A stretch of 64,000 bases of DNA from Staphylococcus felis (GTDB taxonomy: Bacteria > Bacillota > Bacilli > Staphylococcales > Staphylococcaceae): the NCBI RefSeq assembly GCF_003012915.1, contig NZ_CP027770.1, positions 2,232,001 to 2,296,000 on the forward strand, written 5' to 3'. A program made the position numbers and the translations under genes. Within the stretch, counting starts at the first letter, position 1. Each line of letters starts with the position of its first letter. The notes beneath the pieces were generated by a model. It was not told the DNA's origin. It worked only from the letters and a program-made list of their open reading frames with translations, and did no database searches. Shown here one piece after another: positions 37,871 through 48,647 of the stretch.

Positions 37871-38974
37871 TTATAACGGTATTTGAATTTGAATTTTTGT
37901 ACCTTGGTAACTATCGATAGCGATGTGTCCTTTTAGAATATTCACACGTTGTCTCATATTTGAAAGGCCGTGGTGCGATTTTTCATCAATATTCGCCATG
38001 TCAAAACCTATACCTTCATCAACAATCTTTATGAATAATCCCTCATCATTTTGATTTAAGTCAATCAAAACAGCATCTGTCTTTGCATGTTTTTTTGTAT
38101 TATTAATGGTCTCTTGCAAAATACGATAAACATTTGTTTCGATATTATTTTCTAAGTCTATTAAACCATGTACTTCAATCGCTAAATTGATATTTATCAA
38201 ATTCGCATATTCTTTCAGTGCATGAACAAGTCCTTTTTCCAGTCCCACCGGTTTAAGTTGCCATATAAGCGCTCTCATTTCATTGACAGCATTTTGACTC
38301 GTTTTTTCGATTTGATGAAATGCTTGTTTTGACGTCGGTTCTTTAGACATTTGTCCCGCTGCATGTGCTGTTAGTTTTAGTGAAAACAACATTTGGTTAA
38401 CCGAATCATGCAAGTCTCTAGCTAAACGATTACGTTCATTCATTCTAGCTGCTTCTTTTTCTTGATCAGTTAAATAAATGCGTTTAATAGCCGAACCAAT
38501 TTGAAAAGCTACAGACTCTAACAATTCTAAATCTTCATCGCTATACCGTATTGTATGAGGGGTTGCAACATTTAATAGACCAAATTGTTCATGACCTGAT
38601 CGGAGTGGCACTGTTGCATGATGTGTAATGTCCTCTGTTTCATCTCTGTATTCATGGCTGGCTAAATTAATTCTTGAGCAATTAATAATATTAGACGCTT
38701 TCGTTAGTTTTTTATTATGATAAGCTTGGACACACCAACATGTTCCTTCTCTCATATATTTACAAGATTGATTTGTTAATGCTTTTGGTAATGCAAATTT
38801 TGATTCTAACGTATGTTTTCCATCGTCATCAATAAAGAAAATCCATCCTGTCGTAAAATCGCTACCTTGAATTAAATAATTAATCGCACCATCTAACATT
38901 GATTGAATTTCTGTCTCTTCATTTAAAAATTCGGCTAATTCTTTAAGTAATGCTAAATGTGTGGGTTTTTTCAT
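37871..38974 (-). CDS. airS: Sensor histidine kinase AirS (YhcS) with Fe–S GAF domain
   Basis: The 367-residue soluble kinase has a GAF domain (about 20-165) with four cysteines, C71, C79, C81 and C99. In S. aureus AirS such cysteines hold an oxygen-sensitive Fe–S cluster. A HisKA_3 dimerisation region carries the phospho-acceptor H189 in ARDLHDSVNQ, and a HATPase follows (NTKKHA, DEGIGFD, GLSNMRQR). There are no membrane helices. It is the partner of AirR. Confidence 0.92.
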   Translation of the reverse strand: MKKPTHLALLKELAEFLNEETEIQSMLDGAINYLIQGSDFTTGWIFFIDDDGKHTLESKFALPKALTNQSCKYMREGTCWCVQAYHNKKLTKASNIINCSRINLASHEYRDETEDITHHATVPLRSGHEQFGLLNVATPHTIRYSDEDLELLESVAFQIGSAIKRIYLTDQEKEAARMNERNRLARDLHDSVNQMLFSLKLTAHAAGQMSKEPTSKQAFHQIEKTSQNAVNEMRALIWQLKPVGLEKGLVHALKEYANLININLAIEVHGLIDLENNIETNVYRILQETINNTKKHAKTDAVLIDLNQNDEGLFIKIVDEGIGFDMANIDEKSHHGLSNMRQRVNILKGHIAIDSYQGTKIQIQIPL

Positions 38975-39099
38975 TTTTTCACCCCAATAGTTTTGATTAT
39001 AAATATATTATACACATTTGAAATATAGTAAAAAACTATAATGACATGTATCATTGAGAGAGTTTATGGTATGATAAGTGAGAATATAAGGAGGATTAC

Positions 39100-39927
39100 A
39101 TGAAATTTACTGTTGCTGAACCTTTTCATAATATGACCATTCGTGACATTTTAAAATCTTTAAAATTACCTAAAAAGGAATTACATTTTTTGAATATGTC
39201 AAAAGCTATCCAAGTGAATCAACAGCCTTCGCAATTAAATGCGATAGTTAAAGAAGGCGATATAGTCTCGTTACCAGAAAATGATATTGAAAGTCAATAT
39301 TTACCAAGTTATCGCTATGCAACTATTGTGTATGAAGATGAATACTTAGCTGTCGTTTTAAAACCAAAGGGCGTTAAAACACATCCAAATGATTTAAAAG
39401 AGAGCAACACGCTTATGAACCATGTTCGCTATACACTCAATTGCCCATATGTTGAACCTATTCATCGATTAGATCAAGAGACAGTCGGATTACTAATTGT
39501 CGCCAAAGACCCAATCGTTAAGAAAATTTTGGATCGAATGCTTGAAGATAATGAAATCCATCGCATTTATCGTGCACAAGTTAGAAGTTTGTTGCCAATT
39601 AAGCCTCAAACAATTGATATGCCTATTGGAAAAGATAAATTCCATCCAAATAGACGCCGCGTATCACCAACCGGTCAACGTGCAATTACACACATTATTG
39701 ATTCAAAAATGATTGAAGAAGGTATTTGTGAGTTAAAAATAAAGTTAGATACTGGACGTACACATCAAATTCGTGTCCATTTAGCCGAGATAGGTCATCC
39801 TGTTATAGGAGACCCACTATACAGTGATTCAAAACTACGTCAACTTCAACTTGAAAGTTATATGATTCAATTCAAGCATCCTTTTACACAACAAGACGTT
39901 ACTGTGTCACTAGATGACATTAAATAA
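39100..39927 (+). CDS. RluA/RluD-family 23S rRNA pseudouridine synthase
   Basis: The 275-residue protein has an N-terminal S4-like part and the RluA catalytic motif PIHRLDQETVGLLIVAKD near 121-138 with the catalytic Asp in HRLD, then GRTHQIRVHL near 217. It makes pseudouridine in ribosomal or transfer RNA. Which site is not clear, as several paralogs exist. AAGGAGG precedes the ATG. Confidence 0.92.
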   Translation: MKFTVAEPFHNMTIRDILKSLKLPKKELHFLNMSKAIQVNQQPSQLNAIVKEGDIVSLPENDIESQYLPSYRYATIVYEDEYLAVVLKPKGVKTHPNDLKESNTLMNHVRYTLNCPYVEPIHRLDQETVGLLIVAKDPIVKKILDRMLEDNEIHRIYRAQVRSLLPIKPQTIDMPIGKDKFHPNRRRVSPTGQRAITHIIDSKMIEEGICELKIKLDTGRTHQIRVHLAEIGHPVIGDPLYSDSKLRQLQLESYMIQFKHPFTQQDVTVSLDDIK

Positions 39928-39938
39928 CAAACCATAGA

Positions 39939-39984
39939 AAAACCGCGCTATAGTTCGTTTGATGAGAGACTATAGTGCGGTTTT
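39939..39984. terminator. Bidirectional terminator
   Basis: AAACCGCGCTATAGT pairs with ACTATAGTGCGGTTT with A- and T-runs outside, between two convergent genes. Confidence 0.9.
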
Positions 39985-39988
39985 AAAT

Positions 39989-42151
39989 TTATGATTTATT
40001 AAACCTATTCCGGAAGCGCTTAATCCATCTCGATTTCGGCTTCACTGGCTGTCCAATTTCAACTATATTTTCTTTAGTCAAGTTTAAACCAAATTGTATC
40101 GCTTCATCCATAAGATGTTCTTGAGAATTTAAACTTGGCAAATCATTTTTAATATAATGATATACCCCGTTTTTATCCTGATATCGTCCTTTCTGATTAT
40201 CAGAAAGTTGCAATTGCATGTAGTCTACAAGCCTTTTAGCAATTTTTTTGTTTAAAATTGGGAAAAGAATTTCTACACGTTTAATCATATTACGTGTCAT
40301 CATATCTGCAGAAGATAAATATATCTTTTCATCCCCATTGTTATAAAAATAATAGATTCGAGAATGCTCTAACAACCGGCCTACTATACTAACCACTTCA
40401 ATATTTTCACTTACACCTGTGATTCCAGGTTTTAGACAACAAATGCCTCTAATAATCAGCTGAACTTGAACCCCTGCTTGAGAGGCTTCGTATAATTTTT
40501 TGATTAAAGCTTTATCCGTTAGAGAGTTCATCTTCATCATCATTTTACCATTGCCATATTTTTGATGACTTTCGATTTCTTCATCTATTCGTTCAATAAA
40601 TAAATCTCGAATTTCATATGGTGCAACAATGAGTTCTTGATATTCTGGTTTAATGGAGTATCCACTTAAATAGTTAAAGAAACTCATCGCGTCTTGACCG
40701 ATTTTTTCATTCGTTGTAATAATTCCCATATCAGTGTATAACTTTGCTGTTTTATCATTATAGTTTCCAGTACCTAGATGAACGAAAGGAATAAGTTTAC
40801 CATTAATCCGCTTGACAACTAAAGTGATTTTACTGTGTGTTTTAAGATGTGTCATCCCGTACATGACATGACAACCCGCATCTTCAAGCATTCTCGCCCA
40901 CTGCACATTATTTTCTTCATCGAATCGTGCTTTTAACTCGACTAAAACCGTGACCTGTTTACCATTTTCAGCGGCATTTTTTAATGCTTCAATAATTGGT
41001 GAGTCACTACTCACACGATATAATGTCTGTTTAATTGCCATTGTATCTGGATCCTCTGAAGCATCACGAATAAAATCAACAATCGGATCAAATGATTCAT
41101 ATGGATGATGGAAAAAGATATCTCTTTTTAAAGCTAAATCATAAATGTTTCTATTCCCTAATGATTGCGGCGGTTGTGGTGTATACCTTGGATATTTAAG
41201 TTCTTTTAGCTTGTGAGATAAATGGCCTACAAGATTAAACAACATTGTTAAATCTAACGGACCATTTGTATGATAAACATCTTCAGGTCCTAGCTCTAAC
41301 GTTTCAATCAACCATTCTACATTTTGCTTTTCATTCATGCGATTGTCAATTTCTAGTCGAACTGCCGCACCACTTTTACGTTCTTTTAAAAACCTTTCTA
41401 TTTCGATTAATAAATCTTCCGCTTCATCTTCATGTATTGTCAAATCAGCATTTCGTGTAATTCTAAACGTATACGTATTAAGGATTTCATACCCATTAAA
41501 CAAATAACCCATAAAATATGAAATGACATCTTCAATTAATATAATATATTGCTTATTTCCGTCATTAATAGTCGTAAATCGATCTAATAATGTCGGGATT
41601 TGAACAATTGCTGAGTTGATTTCATCTCCTGTATCAATATCAACAAATATATTCAAAGTTTTATTATTTAATTTCGGAAAAGGTCGATAGGCATCTATTC
41701 CTAAAGGTGTTAGGGTAGGTAATATGTCACTTAAAAATTCTTTTTCTAATTGTTCAATGATGTTATCATCTAGCTCTTCAGGGTGACATAAGTACACATC
41801 ATACGTTTTAAGCGCATCAATTAACGCATTAAATCGATTATACTGAAATTCTACATTCTGTCGATTTTTCTTTTCAATTGCTTCAAGTTGTTGAATCGGA
41901 GTTAATTGAGCTTTATTTTCTGGTTTATCAAACCCCATTTTAACCTGATCTTTCAATCCAGCAACCCTCACCATAAAAAATTCATCTAAATTTGAACTTC
42001 CTATAGCTAAAAAATTTAATTGTTCTAATAGAGGATTGTTACTATCACAAGCTTCTTGTAGTACTCGATAGTTAAAGTCTAGCCAACTTACTTCTCTATT
42101 ATTGTAGTAACTGGGATCATTTAAATCGTATTTGTCTATTTCATTTGTCAC
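39989..42151 (-). CDS. ppk: Polyphosphate kinase 1
   Basis: PPK1 makes inorganic polyphosphate from ATP reversibly. The 720-residue protein has the N-terminal [13 protein letters not shown], and the two phospholipase-D-like catalytic parts, with [15 protein letters not shown] (the autophosphorylated histidine region) and LEHSRIYYF near the end. It is downstream of ppx on the same strand by 94 bp, so polymer synthesis and breakdown are encoded together. Confidence 0.95.
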   Translation of the reverse strand: MTNEIDKYDLNDPSYYNNREVSWLDFNYRVLQEACDSNNPLLEQLNFLAIGSSNLDEFFMVRVAGLKDQVKMGFDKPENKAQLTPIQQLEAIEKKNRQNVEFQYNRFNALIDALKTYDVYLCHPEELDDNIIEQLEKEFLSDILPTLTPLGIDAYRPFPKLNNKTLNIFVDIDTGDEINSAIVQIPTLLDRFTTINDGNKQYIILIEDVISYFMGYLFNGYEILNTYTFRITRNADLTIHEDEAEDLLIEIERFLKERKSGAAVRLEIDNRMNEKQNVEWLIETLELGPEDVYHTNGPLDLTMLFNLVGHLSHKLKELKYPRYTPQPPQSLGNRNIYDLALKRDIFFHHPYESFDPIVDFIRDASEDPDTMAIKQTLYRVSSDSPIIEALKNAAENGKQVTVLVELKARFDEENNVQWARMLEDAGCHVMYGMTHLKTHSKITLVVKRINGKLIPFVHLGTGNYNDKTAKLYTDMGIITTNEKIGQDAMSFFNYLSGYSIKPEYQELIVAPYEIRDLFIERIDEEIESHQKYGNGKMMMKMNSLTDKALIKKLYEASQAGVQVQLIIRGICCLKPGITGVSENIEVVSIVGRLLEHSRIYYFYNNGDEKIYLSSADMMTRNMIKRVEILFPILNKKIAKRLVDYMQLQLSDNQKGRYQDKNGVYHYIKNDLPSLNSQEHLMDEAIQFGLNLTKENIVEIGQPVKPKSRWIKRFRNRFNKS

Positions 42152-42245
42152 TTTATTTACTCACCTCATTATTAAACATCAATATTTTGACTGTGAATAG
42201 TAATAGCGTAACATATATATTTATAATAATTGAGTAGTTTTCTTG

Positions 42246-43772
42246 TTAAGATTTTGTAAAATGAATTGTCAGATTTTCTTTAATTACTTTTTCAATATGC
42301 TTTTTTTGGCGATTGGACTGATACTCTTCAGCAATCGGTTCACCATGATAAAACACCGATAATTGATAGCCATTTTTTTCTTTTCGTAGCTCAACATCAT
42401 CCACTACGTTGGTGTTTGATATATTCATTGCATTCGCAAACTTAATGATGCCACCTAATGTTTGAATATCACTTAATTCATCTTCAGTAAACCATCCTGT
42501 TTCATCACTATATAGTTTTAATAATGTCTTATTTTTAAAACTCGCTAATAACGCTAATCTTACACGGTCTTTATGTGTGAGCCCGTTAATGCTTGAATTG
42601 GCAATGATGTAGTACGTATGTTGCGAACTAGAGTCAGAATCAATAAATTTACCTAAATAATACAAGTACGCCGCTTGGATAAATAATACCTTCAATTTTT
42701 CATCTATATCCACTTTTTGCTGATCCATTAATTGATCAAGCAATGACTTTGTTAACTTAACTCTTTGTTTCGCACCAGTTGGCTCAATTTTGTATTCATT
42801 TGCAAGGTGACGTAATGCATCTTCCAAAACATGATTTTTTCTAAATTCTTTTGGATAATTTTTGGCAATTTGGTTCATGATAAACCCTTCACGTATCCCT
42901 TTTCGAGAAAAAGTAAAGGCTTCTGCATCCATTATTTCAAATAACACATTAAATACAGTGACAGCAGGTAATATAATGTCAGCGCGATCACGACTTAATC
43001 CGTCTAAGTTATTTAAGTCATCCCGATCTGATTTCTTAAGAACATTTAAAACGCCTTTTAAATCTTTTTTTGTCATGGTATAACCATGTACGCCTGCAAT
43101 CGGATAGTGATACAAAGATTGATGAATACGTGCACAATTTCGTGCTGAACCACCAATTCCAATAAGCTTTATTTGTTTATTTTCAAGCCAATTCACTTTT
43201 GTAAATGCCTCTTTCAAAAACTTTTCCATTTCTTTCATTGCATCTTTATCATTATGCTCTTTATTTTTAAAAAACTTTTCTTTTAATGTGACAACTCCAA
43301 ATGGAAAACTAATCGCTTCTTTAATATTCTTTTCATTAAAATACGTTAGCTCTGTTGATCCTCCACCTATATCAACGGTTATACCGTCTTGAACACTCGT
43401 CGTATGTGTCACAGCATAAGAACCGTAAAATGCCTCATCTTTTTCTGGAATAATTTCAATATCCAAACCAACTTCTTTTTTTACACGCTTGATAATTTCT
43501 TGACTATTATTAGATTGACGAATTGCAGCAGTGGCAATAGGATACAACCGGCTAACGTTAAAGTTGTCGGCAACTTTTTTAAAGCTGTGTAATGCTTCAA
43601 TGAGCGTTCCTATTCCTTCCTCAGTCATTTGCTGCTTTTCTGTTAAATATTGGCTCAGTCTCGCGGGTGTTTTAATATTTTGAATTTCATTTAATCCTGT
43701 ATTCATCTCAAACTCAAATATGACGAGTCTAATTGTATTCGAACCAATATCTATTAACCCATTTCTTTCCAT
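42246..43772 (-). CDS. ppx: Exopolyphosphatase (Ppx/GppA family)
   Basis: The 508-residue enzyme removes terminal phosphates from polyphosphate and may act on pppGpp. The actin-like ATPase fold is clear from LIDIGSNTIRLVIFE near 6-20, TVDIGGGSTELTYF near 136-149 and GIGGSARN near 208. A C-terminal HD-like part follows. It sits 21 bases after fumC, so fumC–ppx–ppk may be one transcript. Confidence 0.93.
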   Translation of the reverse strand: MERNGLIDIGSNTIRLVIFEFEMNTGLNEIQNIKTPARLSQYLTEKQQMTEEGIGTLIEALHSFKKVADNFNVSRLYPIATAAIRQSNNSQEIIKRVKKEVGLDIEIIPEKDEAFYGSYAVTHTTSVQDGITVDIGGGSTELTYFNEKNIKEAISFPFGVVTLKEKFFKNKEHNDKDAMKEMEKFLKEAFTKVNWLENKQIKLIGIGGSARNCARIHQSLYHYPIAGVHGYTMTKKDLKGVLNVLKKSDRDDLNNLDGLSRDRADIILPAVTVFNVLFEIMDAEAFTFSRKGIREGFIMNQIAKNYPKEFRKNHVLEDALRHLANEYKIEPTGAKQRVKLTKSLLDQLMDQQKVDIDEKLKVLFIQAAYLYYLGKFIDSDSSSQHTYYIIANSSINGLTHKDRVRLALLASFKNKTLLKLYSDETGWFTEDELSDIQTLGGIIKFANAMNISNTNVVDDVELRKEKNGYQLSVFYHGEPIAEEYQSNRQKKHIEKVIKENLTIHFTKS

Positions 43773-43793
43773 TTGCGTCGTGTACCTCCTCGA

Positions 43794-45179
43794 CTATTTA
43801 GGATGTACCATATTTTCAGGTTTAATCCACTCATCAAATTGTGCTTCAGTTAAATGGCCAGACTGAATAGCTGCTTCTTTTAATGTCAATCCTTCTTTAT
43901 GCGCTTTTTTGGCTATTGATGCCGCATTTTCATAGCCTATATGTGGATTAAGTGCAGTGACTAACATTAATGATTGATTTAAATAATTATCAATATGTGC
44001 TTCAATTGGCTCAATACCTACAGCACAATTATCATTAAATGTATTCATACCATCTGCTAATAAGTAAATTGATTGTAATGTATTATGCAAAATCACTGGC
44101 TTAAATACATTTAATTCAAAATTCCCTTGTGAACTTGAGAAACCAACAACTGAATCATTTCCCATAACTTGAACAGCTACCATTGTTAACATTTCGCATT
44201 GTGTAGGGTTCACTTTACCAGGCATTATAGATGAGCCAGGTTCATTTTCAGGAATTGAAATTTCTGCTAAGCCTGCACGAGGGCCTGAAGCGAGCCATCT
44301 AATATCATTAGCAATCTTCATCAAATCACCAGCTAAAGCTTTCAAACTACCATGTAATTGTACAACTTCATCGTGTGCTGTTAATGCGTGAAATTTGTTT
44401 TTAGACGATACAAAAGGATAACCTGTATTCTCTGCTATATACTTTGCTACTTTATCCCCAAATTCAGGATGAGCATTGATACCAGTGCCAACTGCTGTAC
44501 CTCCAATTGCAAGGTTAAGAATATGTTTCTTAGAGTCGTTTAACAATGATTCACAAACGTCAAGCATATGGCGCCAACCACTTATTTCTTGACCTAAAGT
44601 TATAGGTGTTGCATCTTGCAAATGTGTTCTACCAATTTTAATAATATCTTGATATGCATTCTCTTTTTGATAGAAAGTATCACGCAAACGTTTTAATGCT
44701 GGCTCTAATTGAGTGACAACTTCTTGATAAAGTGCTACATGCATTGCAGTTGGAAACGTATCATTTGAACTTTGTGATTTGTTAACATCATCATTAGGAT
44801 GAATATGTTCATCACTATGATGTTCTTTCAAGTAAGTATTCGCAACATAACTCACAACCTCATTGACATTCATATTACTTTGCGTTCCACTACCTGTTTG
44901 CCATACAACTAAAGGAAAGTGTGTATCAAGTTCCCCTTTTAAAATTTTGTCACATGCATATACGATTGCATCTTTTTTCATATCACTTAATTGACCTAAT
45001 TCATGGTTAGCTAAAGCGGCACCACGCTTAAGTTGAGCAAATCCATAAATGACTTCAATTGGCATTTTCTCTTTACCAACAGGAAAATTTTGTTTACTTC
45101 TTTGCGTTTGAGCACCCCAATATTTATCAGCCGGTACCTCAATTTCACCAAATGTATCATGTTCAATTCTTACTGACAT
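43794..45179 (-). CDS. fumC: Fumarate hydratase class II
   Basis: FumC interconverts fumarate and malate in the citric acid cycle. About 461 residues, with the superfamily signature [15 protein letters not shown] near 317 and the active-site segments SGTQSNMN and [13 protein letters not shown] 45179 has the better distance to GGGGAG than the ATG two codons earlier. Confidence 0.97.
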   Translation of the reverse strand: MSVRIEHDTFGEIEVPADKYWGAQTQRSKQNFPVGKEKMPIEVIYGFAQLKRGAALANHELGQLSDMKKDAIVYACDKILKGELDTHFPLVVWQTGSGTQSNMNVNEVVSYVANTYLKEHHSDEHIHPNDDVNKSQSSNDTFPTAMHVALYQEVVTQLEPALKRLRDTFYQKENAYQDIIKIGRTHLQDATPITLGQEISGWRHMLDVCESLLNDSKKHILNLAIGGTAVGTGINAHPEFGDKVAKYIAENTGYPFVSSKNKFHALTAHDEVVQLHGSLKALAGDLMKIANDIRWLASGPRAGLAEISIPENEPGSSIMPGKVNPTQCEMLTMVAVQVMGNDSVVGFSSSQGNFELNVFKPVILHNTLQSIYLLADGMNTFNDNCAVGIEPIEAHIDNYLNQSLMLVTALNPHIGYENAASIAKKAHKEGLTLKEAAIQSGHLTEAQFDEWIKPENMVHPK

Positions 45180-45280
45180 ATTCATTCGCTCCCCTTTTTT
45201 ATGGTTATGACTTTCTTCAATTAAATTATATCATTAAACGAAATATTCATTCAATTGCCTTAAGCACGATATGTCCATCT

Positions 45281-45338
45281 AAAATAAAAAAACCTATTTG
45301 TTTCAATTATCAAATTGATAAATCAAACAAAATAGGTT
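45281..45338 (-). terminator. Terminator after the 45.3 kb membrane-protein gene
   Basis: AACCTATTTGTTT pairs with AAACAAAATAGGTT, with a T-run on the minus-strand side. Confidence 0.75.
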
Positions 45339-45341
45339 GCG

Positions 45342-45740
45342 CTACTGATATTTTAATTTTACTGCCTGAACGACACTTATTGCAGATAGTATGTACAATA
45401 TCAGCCCAATGCCCAAAGTAACAGGACTCAATATAATTAAACTTCCTAAAAACCCTGTTAACTGGTTGTAGAAATCATCTAAATATATATACAATGCAAC
45501 AGTTATCGCAATACAACAAATCACACTAATAACGATACCTTTTTGGTTACTTTGGATAAAGGTTTGTGCTGTAACATCTTCACTAACCAATCCATTTGAA
45601 AGATTGAGTTGAAGTTGTACAACTTTAAAAAGTACCGGTAAATAAAGTGTGCCTAAAGCTAGTGGAAATCCTTTGATAGATAAAATATTAATAATAAATG
45701 ATATGATAATGAAGACAACCCAATAATGACTTAATTTCAT
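45342..45740 (-). CDS. Four-helix membrane protein, unknown
   Basis: The 132-residue protein has hydrophobic segments at about 6-22, 27-42, 68-87 and 93-126 and a basic end (VKLKYQ). It stands alone between fumC and a small acidic protein gene. The family is not recognised, though this place in staphylococci usually holds a conserved membrane protein. Confidence 0.7.
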   Translation of the reverse strand: MKLSHYWVVFIIISFIINILSIKGFPLALGTLYLPVLFKVVQLQLNLSNGLVSEDVTAQTFIQSNQKGIVISVICCIAITVALYIYLDDFYNQLTGFLGSLIILSPVTLGIGLILYILSAISVVQAVKLKYQ

Positions 45741-45810
45741 AAGTAAGTCCTTTCTTTTATTATGAATTTCATTTAATTTTTCTTAATTTCACAATTGATG
45801 ATAATAAAAA

Positions 45811-45842
45811 GCTGAGCTCCTAATCAGACATATAGCTCAGCC
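45811..45842 (-). terminator. Terminator after the small acidic protein gene
   Basis: GCTGAGCT pairs with AGCTCAGC, with TTTTT on the minus-strand side. Confidence 0.7.
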
Positions 45843-45852
45843 TTTAATATTA

Positions 45853-46005
45853 TCATTTATCAGAACGCACTGCTTGATTATGGTCTTGATTGAGCTTTTC
45901 TTGGTCATTTTCTTCAGAAATTTGTTCCATCTCCTTACCAAGTTCTACCATATCGTCAAAACCATCGACCATTTCATTATCATAATCTTTTTTGTCTTGA
46001 TACAT
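45853..46005 (-). CDS. Small acidic protein (50 aa), unknown
   Basis: The frame MYQDKKDYDNEMVDGFDDM... runs 50 codons to TGA. AAGAAGG stands 7 bases before its ATG, and a terminator follows its stop. It is strongly acidic, has no hydrophobic segment and lies 17 bases after the NagB-like gene, so it is the second gene of that unit. I know of no function. Confidence 0.7.
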   Translation of the reverse strand: MYQDKKDYDNEMVDGFDDMVELGKEMEQISEENDQEKLNQDHNQAVRSDK

Positions 46006-46022
46006 TTGTATGACCTTCTTTC

Positions 46023-46622
46023 TTAAGCATATAATGAAGTGAAATACGAACGGACATCTTCAGGTAGCCCTTGTGCAGCAGCTTCATCTAAAACCACATT
46101 GACCATTCTATGCTGTTTAAGTGTCGATGGGATAAAACTTGTATTCCCATTTTCTTCATATAGTTTTTTTACTAAATCTGCTTTGTAGTCACCAGTGATA
46201 ACTAAAATAATTTCACGAGCAGGGAGTATACCTTCTTTCATCCCTACACCAAGATAACCTTTTTGATCTATTGTCACAACTTGAAGCGTTAATTTACCTT
46301 TATTATTTTTTGTTTTAGCATGGTGCTCGATAAAACTCTCCACTTGCTCTTCTTCTGCAATTTCATGCACTTGTTTTTCTGGCACACCTAAAGCTTTATA
46401 GTAAGATGTTTTTTTATCGTAATCTAAAATATGAATTTGGCTAAAATCTACCGCATGATCATCAACGCTTTTTTTCAACGCTTCTAGTACTGGCGCATCT
46501 TCATTATTTAAGTGAATACCTGCGATTGTAGTCGGATTATTATTAAATTGTTTTCTAATAATATCAGCTGTATAAAGCGCTGCTGTATCTGCATCTTTAA
46601 AAATTTTAAAATTCATTGCCAT
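46023..46622 (-). CDS. NagB-like (glucosamine-6-phosphate isomerase fold) protein
   Basis: The 199-residue protein resembles the sugar-phosphate isomerase family by IAGIHLNNEDAPVLEALKK near the start and DQKGYLGVGMKEGILPAREIIL in the middle. The classic NagB catalytic pattern is not clearly present and it is shorter than true NagB (about 240), so the reaction is uncertain. It is cotranscribed with the small acidic protein. Confidence 0.7.
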   Translation of the reverse strand: MAMNFKIFKDADTAALYTADIIRKQFNNNPTTIAGIHLNNEDAPVLEALKKSVDDHAVDFSQIHILDYDKKTSYYKALGVPEKQVHEIAEEEQVESFIEHHAKTKNNKGKLTLQVVTIDQKGYLGVGMKEGILPAREIILVITGDYKADLVKKLYEENGNTSFIPSTLKQHRMVNVVLDEAAAQGLPEDVRSYFTSLYA

Positions 46623-46745
46623 ATCCTTACACTCCTCTTATTATGCTTATTAATCTTTTATATTATTACATACATACCCTCATCAAATCGATTTTAAAAC
46701 ATTACACTTAGCAATATCAATCATTTTCCCTGAATATCACACTTA

Positions 46746-47216
46746 TTATGACAACCCAGGATAATTTTGTTGACGTAACGCCTCATATATTAAAATCGCG
46801 GCCGTATTTGATAGGTTTAAAGCACGAACGTTATCATTCATTGGAATTCTTAAAGCTGTATTTTCGTACTTATCCTTAACCCAACCTGGCAAGCCAGTTG
46901 TTTCTTTACCGAAAATAAAATAATGATTTTCATTTGTATCTGTGAAGTCTTGTGATGTATGCGTTTTAGATCCAAATTTAGTTAATAGATAATATGTCCC
47001 ATCCGTTTGTTCAAAAAACGCTTCGATACTATCATAATATGTAATATCGACATACTGCCAATAGTCCAAGCCCGCACGTCTTAACATTTTATCATCAGTA
47101 CTAAAGCCTAATGGTCGAATAAGATGTAACTTCGTATCCGTTGCTGCACAAGTACGTGCAATATTTCCAGTATTTGCTGGAATCTCAGGTTGATATAACA
47201 CTACATTGATTGTCAT
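46746..47216 (-). CDS. trmL: tRNA (cytidine/uridine-34-2'-O)-methyltransferase
   Basis: The 156-residue SPOUT methyltransferase modifies the wobble base of leucine tRNAs. Motifs are PEIPANTGNIARTCAATDT near the start, FGKETTGLP near 118 and IPMNDNVRALNLSNTAAI near the end, which form the knot. It follows queG by two bases, pairing two tRNA-modification genes. Confidence 0.95.
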   Translation of the reverse strand: MTINVVLYQPEIPANTGNIARTCAATDTKLHLIRPLGFSTDDKMLRRAGLDYWQYVDITYYDSIEAFFEQTDGTYYLLTKFGSKTHTSQDFTDTNENHYFIFGKETTGLPGWVKDKYENTALRIPMNDNVRALNLSNTAAILIYEALRQQNYPGLS

Positions 47217-47218
47217 AA

Positions 47219-48346
47219 TTAGATTCTCTCCATTTCTAATCCTTTAATAATTTCATGACGAACTTCTTCAATTTCATTTTCAAAATGCCTCAATAAATAG
47301 TCTTGTTGGTTTTCACCATCAATTTGTCCAATAGCCCAAAATGCAGTGCCTCTAATCATTGGGCGAGGATCATGTTCTGCAACTTCTTTTAAAGTTGGAA
47401 TAGCTGTCATTTCTTTGAAGTGCGCCAGAGCAATAATAGCATTTCGTTGTATTGGCTTTTTACCTCGCCATGCCCCTGCCAAATGACCAAATGTGTTTTT
47501 AAATGTTTTGTTATTCATTTGCAATAACGGAATTAATCGCGGTTTTAAAATATCGGGCTCTAAAATGATATCGTCTTGTTCAGTATTAATTCCTTTATTT
47601 TTAGGGCAAACTTGTTGACACGTATCACAGCCATATAAACGGTTACCTATTTTGTAGCGATATTCATCTTGTAAATAACCTTTAGTCTGAGTAAGGAAAC
47701 TAATACATTTTTGACTATTGAGCTGACCATTTCCAACTAGAGCACCCGTTGGACATCGATCAACACATATCGTACAATCACCACAACTATCCATTAATGG
47801 ATCATCTGGAGGAAATGGAATGCTCACTAACATCTCACCTAGGTATGTCCACGTACCAAGCTCAGGACTTATAATAAACCCATTACGACCTGTAAAACCT
47901 AATCCTGCTCTTTCTGCAACTGCACGATCTGATAAAACTCCCGTATCAACCATAGACATTATCTCAACGTCAGGAACCTTAGATTGAATGAATTGTCCTA
48001 ATAAATCTAATCTTTTTCGCATAATAGTATGATAATCTTGACCCCAAGAAGCGCGAGCAAACATACCACGCCGATCACCTTTCGTACTTTTAGGAGCATT
48101 TTTTAATTTATTAGGATATCCCACTGCAATAGCAATAATTGAGCGGGCTGTTGGCAATGATAATTTAGGTTCTGTTCTCAAATTAATATCCGATTCCTCA
48201 AAGCCTGAAGCATACCCTTTACTATGATACGCTTTAAGCTTTTGCTTTAATTCATCAAATGGATCTGCAGTTGTAAAGCCAATACTGTCAATCCCAATAG
48301 TATAAGCATATTCAATTACTTCTTTTTTTAAAACTTTCACATCCAT
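47219..48346 (-). CDS. queG: Epoxyqueuosine reductase
   Basis: QueG reduces epoxyqueuosine to queuosine in tRNA, using cobalamin and two [4Fe-4S] clusters. Cluster motifs are CGDCTICVDRCPTGAL and CDTCQQVCPKN in the middle. The C-terminal end (about 290-370) has HEAT-like repeats, as in the long form. The ATG at 48346 is set by AGAGGTG; the GTG three codons earlier is part of that site. Confidence 0.95.
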   Translation of the reverse strand: MDVKVLKKEVIEYAYTIGIDSIGFTTADPFDELKQKLKAYHSKGYASGFEESDINLRTEPKLSLPTARSIIAIAVGYPNKLKNAPKSTKGDRRGMFARASWGQDYHTIMRKRLDLLGQFIQSKVPDVEIMSMVDTGVLSDRAVAERAGLGFTGRNGFIISPELGTWTYLGEMLVSIPFPPDDPLMDSCGDCTICVDRCPTGALVGNGQLNSQKCISFLTQTKGYLQDEYRYKIGNRLYGCDTCQQVCPKNKGINTEQDDIILEPDILKPRLIPLLQMNNKTFKNTFGHLAGAWRGKKPIQRNAIIALAHFKEMTAIPTLKEVAEHDPRPMIRGTAFWAIGQIDGENQQDYLLRHFENEIEEVRHEIIKGLEMERI

Positions 48347-48647
48347 TAAAGACACCTCTTTAAAGTCACCACATTATTTTATCATATTTTAGAATGACAG
48401 GGTGATGATGTATAAAGATTTGTGCATATTTGAAAACAGAAAACAGAAATATGAAGTTGGATCAAAAGCAATAGTAGGACTTTAAAGTCAAAGTTGCTTC
48501 ACAATGACTTTCATAGTTTGAAACATCATGTATTTATATCCTAGTATTTTTTGAAATACTGTTTATTGTTTCACAAATAGAAATATCGTATGCCTCTACT
48601 CTCAACAATCAAACAGCGCCTTACCTTCATATTTCCGTATTCATCAT

